Below the pieces are notes generated by a model. It saw only the letters and a program-made list of their open reading frames with translations. It searched no databases and was not told the origin of the DNA. The position numbers were made by a program, and so were the translations under genes. Shown here piece by piece: positions 1 to 7,379 of a DNA stretch of 64,000 nt (within the stretch, counting starts at the first letter, position 1; the number at the start of each line of letters is the position of its first letter). Origin of the DNA: Marichromatium bheemlicum (GTDB lineage: Bacteria; Pseudomonadota; Gammaproteobacteria; Chromatiales; Chromatiaceae); the NCBI RefSeq assembly GCF_012276755.1, contig NZ_JAAXKX010000017.1:1-64000 (forward strand). Direction: 5' to 3'.

Positions 1-135
1 GGTGTTGGGAGAAGCGTAGGAGAGGGCCTTGGGAGCGTCAACGATAAATGGGTGTCCCTTTATCTCGCACCGCGTGACGACGTGATACCAGAGCGTATCG
101 GAGAGGGAGACGAGCGAAGCGCGGGGACGAGTCAT
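1..135 (-). pseudogene. N-terminal relic of a REP-associated (Y1-type) tyrosine transposase
   Basis: Read leftwards from an ATG at 135, the sequence stays open for 45 codons to the window edge. The first 25 or so residues (MTRPRASLVSL, then WYHVVTRC) look like the start of RAYT/IS200-like Y1 transposases, which normally begin with an MTRPR-type stretch and a YHVxxR segment. After TRCE the reading runs into repeat sequence (KGHPFIVDAPKAL) that occurs a second time at 153-225, so the catalytic HUH and tyrosine parts are not visible here. It is either a relic or the start of a gene broken by the repeat; the rest lies outside the window. The family call rests on about 25 residues. Confidence 0.55.
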
Positions 136-225
136 GGGGCATCTCCGCAGGGGGTGTTGAGAGAAGCGTAGGAGAGGGCCTTGGGAGCGTCAACAATAAA
201 TGCAATAAATGGGTGTCCCTTATCT
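1..225. repeat. Direct repeat pair, about 65-73 bp, spaced 152 bp
   Basis: Bases 1-65 and 153-225 are near-identical copies (GGTGTTG, then AGAAGCGTAGGAGAGGGCC, then AATGGGTGTCCCTT). The second copy carries a short extra AATGCAATA-type duplication. Both end in ATAAATGGGTGTC (44-56 and 205-217), a motif I associate with the ends of REP/RAYT elements. A further copy of the motif lies at 5520-5532, on the far side of the defence operon and in the same orientation. The remaining stretch, 226-292, holds no gene that I can see. Confidence 0.75.
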
Positions 226-292
226 GGGCGTTGGGGTGCCTCTTTGATTGTGATTGCGGATCACCATTGCCATAAAAGACGTCGCCCGTCGC

Positions 293-1048
293 CTAGTCGC
301 CCTGCAGGAGCCTCTTGAGATTTGATAGAATCTGCGAGCGGGAATTCTCGACCGACGACCCCACCGAAGAGGCGACCATTTCGACCGCGCGGCCAACTTC
401 GCCGGGTTCGATCGGCTCGTTACCGCGAGAGAAGAAGGGTCCGTCCGTCTCGGTCAGAACACGGTCGATTGGTATTTCGCGCATCACGCGCAATCCGGCC
501 GCAGAAGCGAGCATGTCCTCGTTAACGGAGAAATAGCAGCCGCGATCAACAGCCCTGCGCACATCAGCCTTGCTGCCAGTGAACCAATGCAAGACGACGC
601 TCGCACGATCTGGGGGAAGATGCTCATCGAGCATGTCCAGGACCGGCTTTGTCGCCCTGACGCTGTGTAGACTCAGGATCTTATCGCCTTGTTCAGAGCA
701 GGCTCGGAGAATTCTGCCGAAGACCGACTGTTGCATCTCGAAAGATCGATAATGAGCGGGTCCGCGATCAAGCCCGATCTCCCCGACGTAACGTGTCCGT
801 GGCAAGAGCTTCTCGAACAGGTCGATCTCAAGATGCCGATCAGCGACGAGCTGCGGATGCAGGCCGAGTCCAACCCTTACGAAGTCGCTGTTCGCAGACA
901 GTTCGACATTCCTTTCAAAAGCCTTCGGGGTCGTCGTGACCGCCAAGGTCGCTACGCGCTTGCGATCACAGGTCGCAATCGCTCGCGCGAGGTCGGGATA
1001 GAGGTCGAGATGCGTATGGAAATCAACGTAGTCAGGCCGCATAGTCAC
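293..1048 (-). CDS. qatD: QatD, TatD-like metal-dependent DNase of the Qat defence system
   Basis: This 251-residue protein has the TatD hydrolase fold signature. It carries the metal-binding HTH at residues 11-13, Glu90 (VGEIGLD), His128 (SLHS), His154 (LHWFTG) and the terminal ETD at 200-202 (LTETDGPF). TatD proteins are divalent-metal nucleases. Here it is the last gene of qatABCD, and its ATG overlaps the qatC stop in an ATGA, so translation is probably coupled. In the published Qat system the TatD-like subunit is required for anti-phage defence. All metal ligands appear intact, so the enzyme should be active. A chromosomal housekeeping TatD is the alternative, but the operon context argues strongly against it. 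Confidence 0.9.
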   Translation of the reverse strand: MTMRPDYVDFHTHLDLYPDLARAIATCDRKRVATLAVTTTPKAFERNVELSANSDFVRVGLGLHPQLVADRHLEIDLFEKLLPRTRYVGEIGLDRGPAHYRSFEMQQSVFGRILRACSEQGDKILSLHSVRATKPVLDMLDEHLPPDRASVVLHWFTGSKADVRRAVDRGCYFSVNEDMLASAAGLRVMREIPIDRVLTETDGPFFSRGNEPIEPGEVGRAVEMVASSVGSSVENSRSQILSNLKRLLQGD

Positions 1049-2412
1049 CCGCCCGGCCGCGCCCGAACACCTTTCAGGAGCTCGGCGACTTCAAGGACGC
1101 CACGTCGAAATACGTCGGCATAATCCGGTATCTCATCCGGCTTGTCATGGAGCGGACCGGGCTTGTGGACCAGTATCTTCGCGAGATCCGGCTGCGCCCT
1201 GATCCGCCTGGCCATCAGATGGAAGGACCGGACGTGCTCCCCTTCGGGCTGGTCGGACGCCAAGATATGTCCCTTTAGATCCTCAACCATGTAGAGCGTC
1301 TCATCGTCTCCATCGAGACCGACTTCGAGCGAAGCTCTACGGATCAGGCACGGCACGCAGTACCCGCAGTGCCGAGGGGAGAGCTTCTTGTAACGCGCCT
1401 TCGCCGGCGACGAGCAAGACATAGAGTTAGCCACGATCTTCTCAAGAAAAGATTTGTCGGCGCAGTTCGTAACCATCTCGCCCTTCGTCATGTGCCTGTA
1501 TGGATTGTTCAGTTCGACATCAAGGGTGAGAGCATCGATTAACCTCTGCATGCTTGCGATGAAGTGCGGATGCGCCGTCCGCGTGCTCAGGGCCCCAAAT
1601 CGCAACGGGTCAAGGGGTACGTTGAGCGCGATGAGGCCGTTCTCCGGTATGTCGACCGTGGTCCGTCCATCTATCGCCGATGCTGCCAGCGTCGCCAGTG
1701 AGTAGAAGAGGAAGGACCGTCCCCGCTGGGTGTTCTCCGTCTCCCCGGTGGTGAGATTGTGCTTGTCGAACCCCAGCCGCACCCGGAGGCTCTTGAAGGC
1801 CTCTTTCCCGAACCGGTTTTCCAACCGGTCGAGGATATAGGCTTGGGCTTTGGCAGTCTCGCTGTCCCAGTAGTGACTGACGAACAGCGGGCGTTCACTG
1901 CCGCTCAGAAGATCGACTGCGCCGATGAGACTGTCCAAACCACCGGACAGGAGGCTGACCTTTGTTAGCCCGTCAATCGCCAAGCGTTTCGGTGCGACAG
2001 CGAGGGTTCTGGTCCTCTTCGTCCGGTCGCGGAAGAAGACACGCCACCGGTCTCCGGAGAGAAAGCGCAACATCGACTCAATCGATCTCGTGCTCGCCGT
2101 CCAGGCCGAAGAGGTGGACACCGGGATGTAGAGATCGATCTCGCGGGTCCAGCCATCTTGTGCGTTCAACTTTCGGGAAACTCTCGTGTCTCCAGCGTTG
2201 ACGAGCGCCGCGAGGACGACAAGGTCAATGCCCCTCTCCGAAGGTTGCAGCCCGAGGGAGGCGAGCTGGTCCAACGCGTGACCGATGCCGAAGCCCATGC
2301 GCAGGTCACCATCCAGGAAATCGATCTCGAATACGTCGGAGTCGGACTGGACCAGGTTGATCTTGCCCTTGTCGTCGGGACCGAGCCGACCGATCAGACT
2401 GAACCTTCTCAT
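1045..2412 (-). CDS. qatC: QatC, QueC-like PP-loop ATPase of the Qat defence system
   Basis: This 455-residue protein has a PP-loop motif SGGLDS at residues 156-161 and a zinc-type cysteine cluster at Cys333, Cys349, Cys352 and Cys355 (CGYCVPC). These are the two signatures of QueC, the 7-cyano-7-deazaguanine synthase. It is about twice the length of QueC (roughly 230 residues) because of an N-terminal domain of about 150 residues that I cannot assign. QueC enzymes activate a carboxylate with ATP; in Qat the QueC-like subunit is an essential component. It overlaps qatB (ATGA, 2409-2412) and qatD (ATGA, 1045-1048). The catalytic motifs are intact. Confidence 0.9.
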   Translation of the reverse strand: MRRFSLIGRLGPDDKGKINLVQSDSDVFEIDFLDGDLRMGFGIGHALDQLASLGLQPSERGIDLVVLAALVNAGDTRVSRKLNAQDGWTREIDLYIPVSTSSAWTASTRSIESMLRFLSGDRWRVFFRDRTKRTRTLAVAPKRLAIDGLTKVSLLSGGLDSLIGAVDLLSGSERPLFVSHYWDSETAKAQAYILDRLENRFGKEAFKSLRVRLGFDKHNLTTGETENTQRGRSFLFYSLATLAASAIDGRTTVDIPENGLIALNVPLDPLRFGALSTRTAHPHFIASMQRLIDALTLDVELNNPYRHMTKGEMVTNCADKSFLEKIVANSMSCSSPAKARYKKLSPRHCGYCVPCLIRRASLEVGLDGDDETLYMVEDLKGHILASDQPEGEHVRSFHLMARRIRAQPDLAKILVHKPGPLHDKPDEIPDYADVFRRGVLEVAELLKGVRARPGG

Positions 2413-3290
2413 CCGTCGTCTCCCAAGGCCTCGACCAGATCGAGTGCTGCGCTGTAGAGATCGTCGACGAAGCTATCGATAGCCGCCGCATCCAGGTCGC
2501 TCAGATCGGTTCCGAGCACATCGAACTCATCGCGCACACAACCTTCGACGAAGTCATGCAACATGGCTTGTGCGCGTTCGACCCCGCCGATATCCGAAGG
2601 CGCCGCGATGGCATTAGTCCCTACCTCATTGAGAATTTTGCCTTCGATCGAGCGGCTCACCACACCGATGAAGAACTCGCGCAAATCGTCTGCGGAGAGC
2701 TCATCGAAGTTCCTGACACCCGCGGCGGCCAGGTCGGCGACCGTCTCAAGCATCGCGTCCCTCGCGATCGCTTCGTCAATGGTGCCGCCCGCAGGACACA
2801 GCATATCCGTCAAAGCGACGAACACGTCCTCGGCGGGAGCCCCCGCCATGCCCTCAAGATTGAACCGCCTCAGCGCCTCTGCCGGACCCTGATTGACGAA
2901 GTTCCTCGCGAGGCCGGCCACGCCGCCTGCCACGGCGCGGGAGTTCGGCATACGGCTCGCCGCAGCGCGTCCGCCACCGCTCGCACCTACATATCGGCTC
3001 GCGCCACGCCGCAGGGCTCGCTCATCGGATGTTCGCGCACCCCTCGTCATGTTCCCGCGAGCGCCACCGAGAGCCGAACGCTCTGGAACGGCAGGTATCG
3101 GTGGGTATGCCTGAGCCGGTGTCGGCCCGGCCGGTGCCTCGCCGTTTTGATCCGGTCCGCCGTTCCCGTCGCCATCTGTGGATTCCGGCTCGGCATTGTC
3201 GGGTGCGGCCGCGGGCGGCGACGCGGGCTCGTCGACCCAACTCGGAACCAGCCCGTTTTTGGAGCCGCCGAATGTTCCGGACGTCCCCAT
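2409..3290 (-). CDS. qatB: QatB, uncharacterised Qat defence subunit
   Basis: This 293-residue protein was identified mainly by its position between qatA and qatC; it has no recognisable enzymatic motif. The N-terminus is MGTSGTFGGSKNGLVPSW, Gly/Ser-rich and exposed. It is followed by a disordered Pro/Glu/Asp/Gly-rich stretch (about residues 22-70), an Arg/Gly/Ala-rich stretch (about 75-125), and a helical acidic C-terminal half. Its ATG overlaps the qatA stop by one base (TGATG) and its stop overlaps the qatC start. Gly2 would be exposed after methionine removal, which matters if the QueC-like partner modifies the N-terminus (see findings). The disordered middle suggests a scaffold or substrate role; that is inference. 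Confidence 0.85.
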   Translation of the reverse strand: MGTSGTFGGSKNGLVPSWVDEPASPPAAAPDNAEPESTDGDGNGGPDQNGEAPAGPTPAQAYPPIPAVPERSALGGARGNMTRGARTSDERALRRGASRYVGASGGGRAAASRMPNSRAVAGGVAGLARNFVNQGPAEALRRFNLEGMAGAPAEDVFVALTDMLCPAGGTIDEAIARDAMLETVADLAAAGVRNFDELSADDLREFFIGVVSRSIEGKILNEVGTNAIAAPSDIGGVERAQAMLHDFVEGCVRDEFDVLGTDLSDLDAAAIDSFVDDLYSAALDLVEALGDDG

Positions 3291-5218
3291 CAGCTACGCC
3301 TCCGCTTGCTGGAGAGTTTCATCGCCGCGCTCGCTGCAGCGTTTAGCGGCTTGTTATCGTCCTGATCGGCCCATCCCTTGAGCGTCGTCGCAAAGTCCGA
3401 AGCTACGTCGGCTTCGCTGAAGACTGACGCCCAGCCGCTGACCGCCCAAGGGCCGAGTTTGGAGACCGGAAGATCCTGCACGAAAGAGAGCAACGGCCTC
3501 TGAAGGAAGGGATGCTGACGCGCCATCTCGGCCAGCCCCTTCACGCCCGCGGGCTCCTGGGCTAAGTCTTCTGCATCTCGCACTTTGGCGCGCAGCGCAT
3601 CGAAGACCTGTTCCGCTTCAATCGACTGAAGCCGAGCAACTTCCGCCGCAGCCTGCTTCACCTGTAGCGGCGAGCCCTGAAGCTTGGCGACGAGTTCGTC
3701 CAGTTCGCCCAGGGATGTGACCGCGCCAAAAACGCTTCGCCTGTCTCGGGTTACGAAGACGTATGGTCTGAGATCGTTTTCGGCGAGCGGCGGATCAATG
3801 GCCGCCCACTGCTTCGCCCATTCGATGTTTGGCCAATCGGGCAACGAAGTCTCCGTGGACGGACCAGTCGCTTTCCCGTCCGCCGACTTCGTCTCCAGGT
3901 CGGAGTGAGGGGCCGCGACCACGGCTTCGAGCGCCGCGAGTTCCTCCGACGCCCCGGTGTTCGCAGAACCGCGCGCCATAGCGTCGTAAAGCTCGGGGGC
4001 GAAGCGTTCTGCGAGCATGATCTTGGCGAGTACCGAGATGTTCAGTTCATCGCGGAAGCCGCGTTCCTCCGCGATAGCCAGACGAAGCATCATCGTGTTG
4101 ATGAAGCGCTTTATCTGCCTCGGATTACCCCGCGCGCCGTCCGCCAGGATCGGAGCGATCCGCCCGGCCAACTCCATCGCTCGCTCTACCTCGACCGGCA
4201 CGCCGCCTAAGGCCTGCTCGACCGCCTTCCGGTCGAGGCCAGGGCCTTTCCACGGGCGGCGCAATACCTCGCGCGCCAGTGCGGTCAATTTCTGGAACTC
4301 GTCGGATTCCTCACCGAAGGCGTTCAGCACCAAGAGCAGCGTTACATAGATCCGCGTCTCGGCATATCCGAGCGAGGGCAGACGGAACGGGACCTGGATC
4401 AGCTTCTCCAAGTAGTTGCGAGCATAGGAGGCCGGACCGGTAGCCACGGGCAGGTCCGGGAAATGTTGCCGCACAGCGTATTCGATCATCCCCTCATCCG
4501 CCCCGATGACGAAGGCCGCTCGTGGTACGAACAGAAACAACCTGATCGCCTCCAGCGTCTCGATCGCAATTTTCGGGAGACAGCGGTCGAGGTCGTCGAC
4601 AAGGACCACCAGGCGATCGATCTCGGCGTCCTGTAAGAGTTTGGCGAACTCCTCCCGGAAAGCGTGCATCTGTTCCGGCGCGCTGTCTTCAGCGACTTCG
4701 CGCAAGTACTCGTCGGAACCCTTGACGAGCGCGGCCAGATTCTCCGGCGATACGTCCTCGGCGCCCTTCCCGAGGAGAGTTCGTGCGGCTTCACCAAGAT
4801 CCTTAATCGTGTCGGGATGGGGTATCCCGGTGGCCAGCGTCAAGCCATACGCTCCCGCCTTGCGCGCGAGCTTCATCCAGTCGACCCGCTTCAAGACCTT
4901 CTTGGCCTGCTCAGCAACTTTCTGAGACATGGGCCGCTTGCGGAGTAGTTCCTCGACGATCGTTTCGATCAGGACCGCCTTTGCGTCCTCGAAGCCCTGG
5001 AACAGCCAGCCGTTGAACCGCACACAGAGCACGCGGTCGTTTTCAGAAAAGGCCTCCTCGACTATCATGAGGACACTGGACTTGCCGGCGCCCCAATCAC
5101 CGTGGACGCCTACGCTCAGGGGTTCATCCGACTTCTCGCCGACCAGACGGACTACCGTCTTGGCGATCGCTTCATAGTACAGAAGATCGACCGCAGTCTC
5201 ATTATCCGCAACGATCAT
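3290..5218 (-). CDS. qatA: QatA, KAP-family P-loop NTPase of the Qat defence system
   Basis: This 642-residue ATPase has Walker A GDWGAGKSS at residues 40-48 and Walker B LVVLVDDLDRC at about 203-213, the arrangement of KAP-family NTPases, with a long insertion between them. I start it at the ATG at 5218 (MIVADNETAVDLLYYEAIA), because the P-loop lies about 40 residues downstream as in relatives; the 24 extra residues available upstream (MRYSRRRRRG) are out-of-frame coding sequence of the neighbouring relic. The ATG overlaps the stop of that relic in an ATGA. This is the first gene of qatABCD. Base composition is lower in GC than the housekeeping genes to the right, consistent with acquisition. 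Confidence 0.9.
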   Translation of the reverse strand: MIVADNETAVDLLYYEAIAKTVVRLVGEKSDEPLSVGVHGDWGAGKSSVLMIVEEAFSENDRVLCVRFNGWLFQGFEDAKAVLIETIVEELLRKRPMSQKVAEQAKKVLKRVDWMKLARKAGAYGLTLATGIPHPDTIKDLGEAARTLLGKGAEDVSPENLAALVKGSDEYLREVAEDSAPEQMHAFREEFAKLLQDAEIDRLVVLVDDLDRCLPKIAIETLEAIRLFLFVPRAAFVIGADEGMIEYAVRQHFPDLPVATGPASYARNYLEKLIQVPFRLPSLGYAETRIYVTLLLVLNAFGEESDEFQKLTALAREVLRRPWKGPGLDRKAVEQALGGVPVEVERAMELAGRIAPILADGARGNPRQIKRFINTMMLRLAIAEERGFRDELNISVLAKIMLAERFAPELYDAMARGSANTGASEELAALEAVVAAPHSDLETKSADGKATGPSTETSLPDWPNIEWAKQWAAIDPPLAENDLRPYVFVTRDRRSVFGAVTSLGELDELVAKLQGSPLQVKQAAAEVARLQSIEAEQVFDALRAKVRDAEDLAQEPAGVKGLAEMARQHPFLQRPLLSFVQDLPVSKLGPWAVSGWASVFSEADVASDFATTLKGWADQDDNKPLNAAASAAMKLSSKRRRS

Positions 5219-5532
5219 CGGTCGAGCCTCACACGCAAACGTCTGGCACGCTCCTGAAAAGCCTCTGCGCCGCCTTCGAGAATATCGCACACCATTTTTC
5301 TAATCTCGCATTCTTCAATCGCCCGGAAACATAGGTGGTCGGCGGGAGCGCATTGTGAGGATGCGGGCCGGCTTCGGCAATGATGATTTGGTCCGCGTCA
5401 GTATTTATTACCAGGTTAGCATTGTGCGTGACCATGATCACCTAGCAATGCGATTTGGCTTCGGTGAATAGCTGCACTAGTTCGTAAAATACCGATTTCG
5501 GGTCTAAATTTTCTTCTTGATAAATGGGTGTC
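5215..5532 (-). pseudogene. C-terminal relic of an AAA/SMC-like ATPase (TrlF-like) upstream of qatA
   Basis: Reading leftwards from about 5530 gives ENLDPKSVFYELVQLFTEAK, a TAG stop at 5444-5442, then VIMVTHNANLVINTDADQII, and later LPPTTYVSGRLKN. After a shift of frame it continues EIRKMVCDILEGGAEAFQER and ARRLRVRLDR to a TGA at 5217-5215. This order (Walker-B-like region, VTHNANLV switch, ILEGG tail) is the C-terminus of large AAA-like ATPases such as those paired with PHP domains. At least one stop and one frameshift break it, and everything upstream is missing; the loss begins at the ATAAATGGGTGTC motif (5520-5532). Its TGA overlaps the qatA ATG, as if it had once been the first gene of the operon. 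Confidence 0.7.
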
Positions 5533-5564
5533 ACGGTGTCCATTAGTTCACCGCCTTAGTTCAA

Positions 5565-6048
5565 AGATCTCGGGCTGTGCAAGACCAGATCCACAACTGG
5601 AGCGAGGCTCAGGGCTATCGCATCAAGGATCTCTAATATTATAAGATGCCAATATCTTTTGATATCAGTCTATTGTCGCCATCGTGCATCGAAACTCCGT
5701 CCTTATTCCCACGAAAGATCTCGGACTGTGCAAGACAAGATCCGCAACTGGAGCGAGGCTTCGTCTTGATCATGGCGCCAAGAAGCGAGCCCTCGGCGAA
5801 ACCTCGTCTTAAGCAACGAGTGCAGAACCCCCTATCGCTTTGAATTATATGCAATATTAGCGTAATCGAATATTAGAGGTGCTTGATGCGATAGCCCTGG
5901 AGCGAGGCTTCGTCTTGATCATGGCGCCAAGAAGTGAGCTCTCGGCGAAACCTCGTCTTGAGCAACGAGTGCCGCCCCGCCCTATCGCTTTGAATTATAT
6001 TGAATATTAGCGTAATCGAGTATTAGGGCGCTTGATGCGATAGCCCTG
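5565..6048. repeat. Tandem array with a unit of about 150 bp, partly inverted
   Basis: Two near-identical copies sit head to tail at 5748-5896 and 5897-6048. Each begins CTGGAGCGAGGCTTCGTC and ends CTTGATGCGATAGCCCTG, and they differ at a handful of positions. A related, rearranged copy precedes them: AGATCTCGG-CTGTGCAAGA-type sequence at 5565-5609 recurs at 5716-5760. The 18-mer CAGGGCTATCGCATCAAG at 5610-5627 is the exact reverse complement of the ends of both later copies (5882-5899 and 6031-6048). The unit is AT-rich at one end (TTTGAATTATATTGAATATT) and lies directly after the vanZ-like stop. I see no credible gene inside; short open frames across it are repeat-derived. Confidence 0.8.
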
Positions 6049-6052
6049 TCGA

Positions 6053-7363
6053 TCAGCCCCGCCCGTCCCGCACCCATCGAGCCCGAACCACCCCCCATCC
6101 AATCCACGCCCCACCACCCCCAACCCAAACATTCGTCGGATCGACCCCCAACCCCATCACCAACCGCAGCCCCTCGACCGCGAACGCCAACCCGCCCCCG
6201 ACGATTACCGCAACCCAGCCACCCCAAGTGTACGCTCCCCATCGATCCGAGGTCCACGGCACCAGCAACACCCCGGCCATCCCATAGAGCCCGAGGTTGA
6301 GCACCAGGCTGACCAGGGCGCCGCTCTCGCTGCTGTAGTAGTGGTAGTAGAAGGGCAGGAAGCGGAGTTGCTGGAGGTCGGTGAGGATGGTCTCGGGGTT
6401 GCGCCAACGGTCGGGGGTCGGGAGACCGCCGAGCTGGAGTTCGACGAGCAGCAGCAGGTAGGGGCCGAGCAGGGCGAGCGAGGCCCAGCGGGCATGACGC
6501 GGGAGCGCGGCGCGGGTGGCGGGGGCGAGACCGCGCAGGGTGATGACGAGCCCGGCGCCGAGTCCGGCCCCGAGGGCGCGGGTGAGCACCGAGACGCCCT
6601 GGGAGACGCCGGAGACGAGCAGCACCTGAACCAGTTCGATCGCCAGCCCGAGGGCGAGCCCGAGCACCACGGCGGCGGCGTGGGTGCCGGGGCCACGCCG
6701 GTGACGGGCGAGGAGGATGCCGAGCGGCAGCGCGGTGAGGATCTCGGCGAGGCTGCGGGCCAGGGCCCAGACCGCGCCCTGGTCGGAGACCGGCGCCCAC
6801 AGCCAGCCGAGCCGTCCGGCGGCGGCCTTGTCGAGGATCTCGTCGACGCCCAGCACCAGATCGAAGGGGAACAGGACGAAGCCGAGATAGGCGAGCAGGA
6901 AGAGGCCGAGCGCGGCGTCGACGGCGCCCGCGCCGGGGTGGCGCAGCCGCGCGCCGAGCCGTGCCAGCCGATGTCCGACGAGCGTCCACAGCAGGACCCC
7001 GAGGGCGGTGCCGAGCAACTCGGCGACGGGGTCGTTGAGCGAGACGGTGCGCGGCGGGAAGTAGACCTGCAGCGCCTCGATGCCGAGCGCCAGCAGGGTG
7101 GCGGCGAGGGCGACGAGGAGCGCGGCGCGCGTCGTGCCGAGGCGCGGCGCCGAGGCGGCCATGCCGAGCGCCGCCCAGGGCAGGTAGAGGAGCAGGTTGG
7201 CGATCCAGTCGGCGCGCCGTCCCGGGGTGAGGGTGAGCCAGCCGATGTCGGCGAGCCGGGCGAGCGCCTCGGCGGGCGCGAGCGGTTGCAAATCGAAGGG
7301 GATCAGGCTGGCGTAGAGGATCGCCAGGGCGTAGCCGATCCAGGCCAGGGTGAGCGCCCGCAT
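6053..7363 (-). CDS. VanZ-like integral membrane protein with two VanZ-type halves
   Basis: This 436-residue, very hydrophobic protein has roughly ten predicted membrane segments arranged as two repeats. Each half has a signature of the kind [L/A]IPFDL (residues about 20-26; FPFDLVLG about 165-172), then a loop with aromatic and acidic residues, and a GIEALQVYFPPRTVSLND / AIELVQVLLVSGVSQGVSVL motif near its end. That matches duplicated VanZ-family proteins. The biochemical function of the family is not established beyond teicoplanin resistance for VanZ itself. It follows nrdB after 16 bp on the same strand and so is probably cotranscribed; no functional link to nucleotide reduction is known to me. 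Its stop is about 5 bp from the tandem array. Confidence 0.75.
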   Translation of the reverse strand: MRALTLAWIGYALAILYASLIPFDLQPLAPAEALARLADIGWLTLTPGRRADWIANLLLYLPWAALGMAASAPRLGTTRAALLVALAATLLALGIEALQVYFPPRTVSLNDPVAELLGTALGVLLWTLVGHRLARLGARLRHPGAGAVDAALGLFLLAYLGFVLFPFDLVLGVDEILDKAAAGRLGWLWAPVSDQGAVWALARSLAEILTALPLGILLARHRRGPGTHAAAVVLGLALGLAIELVQVLLVSGVSQGVSVLTRALGAGLGAGLVITLRGLAPATRAALPRHARWASLALLGPYLLLLVELQLGGLPTPDRWRNPETILTDLQQLRFLPFYYHYYSSESGALVSLVLNLGLYGMAGVLLVPWTSDRWGAYTWGGWVAVIVGGGLAFAVEGLRLVMGLGVDPTNVWVGGGGAWIGWGVVRARWVRDGRG

Positions 7364-7379
7364 CGCGCCCGCGCCGCGC

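Noticed and set aside
5639-5854. A 71-codon minus-strand frame within the 150-bp array (Cys-rich translation)
   Set aside because: It spans the junction of repeat units, is not kept open in the sister copies, and has no ribosome site.
5565-6048. CRISPR array
   Set aside because: The repeats are ~150 bp, nearly identical end to end, without short repeats separating unique spacers.
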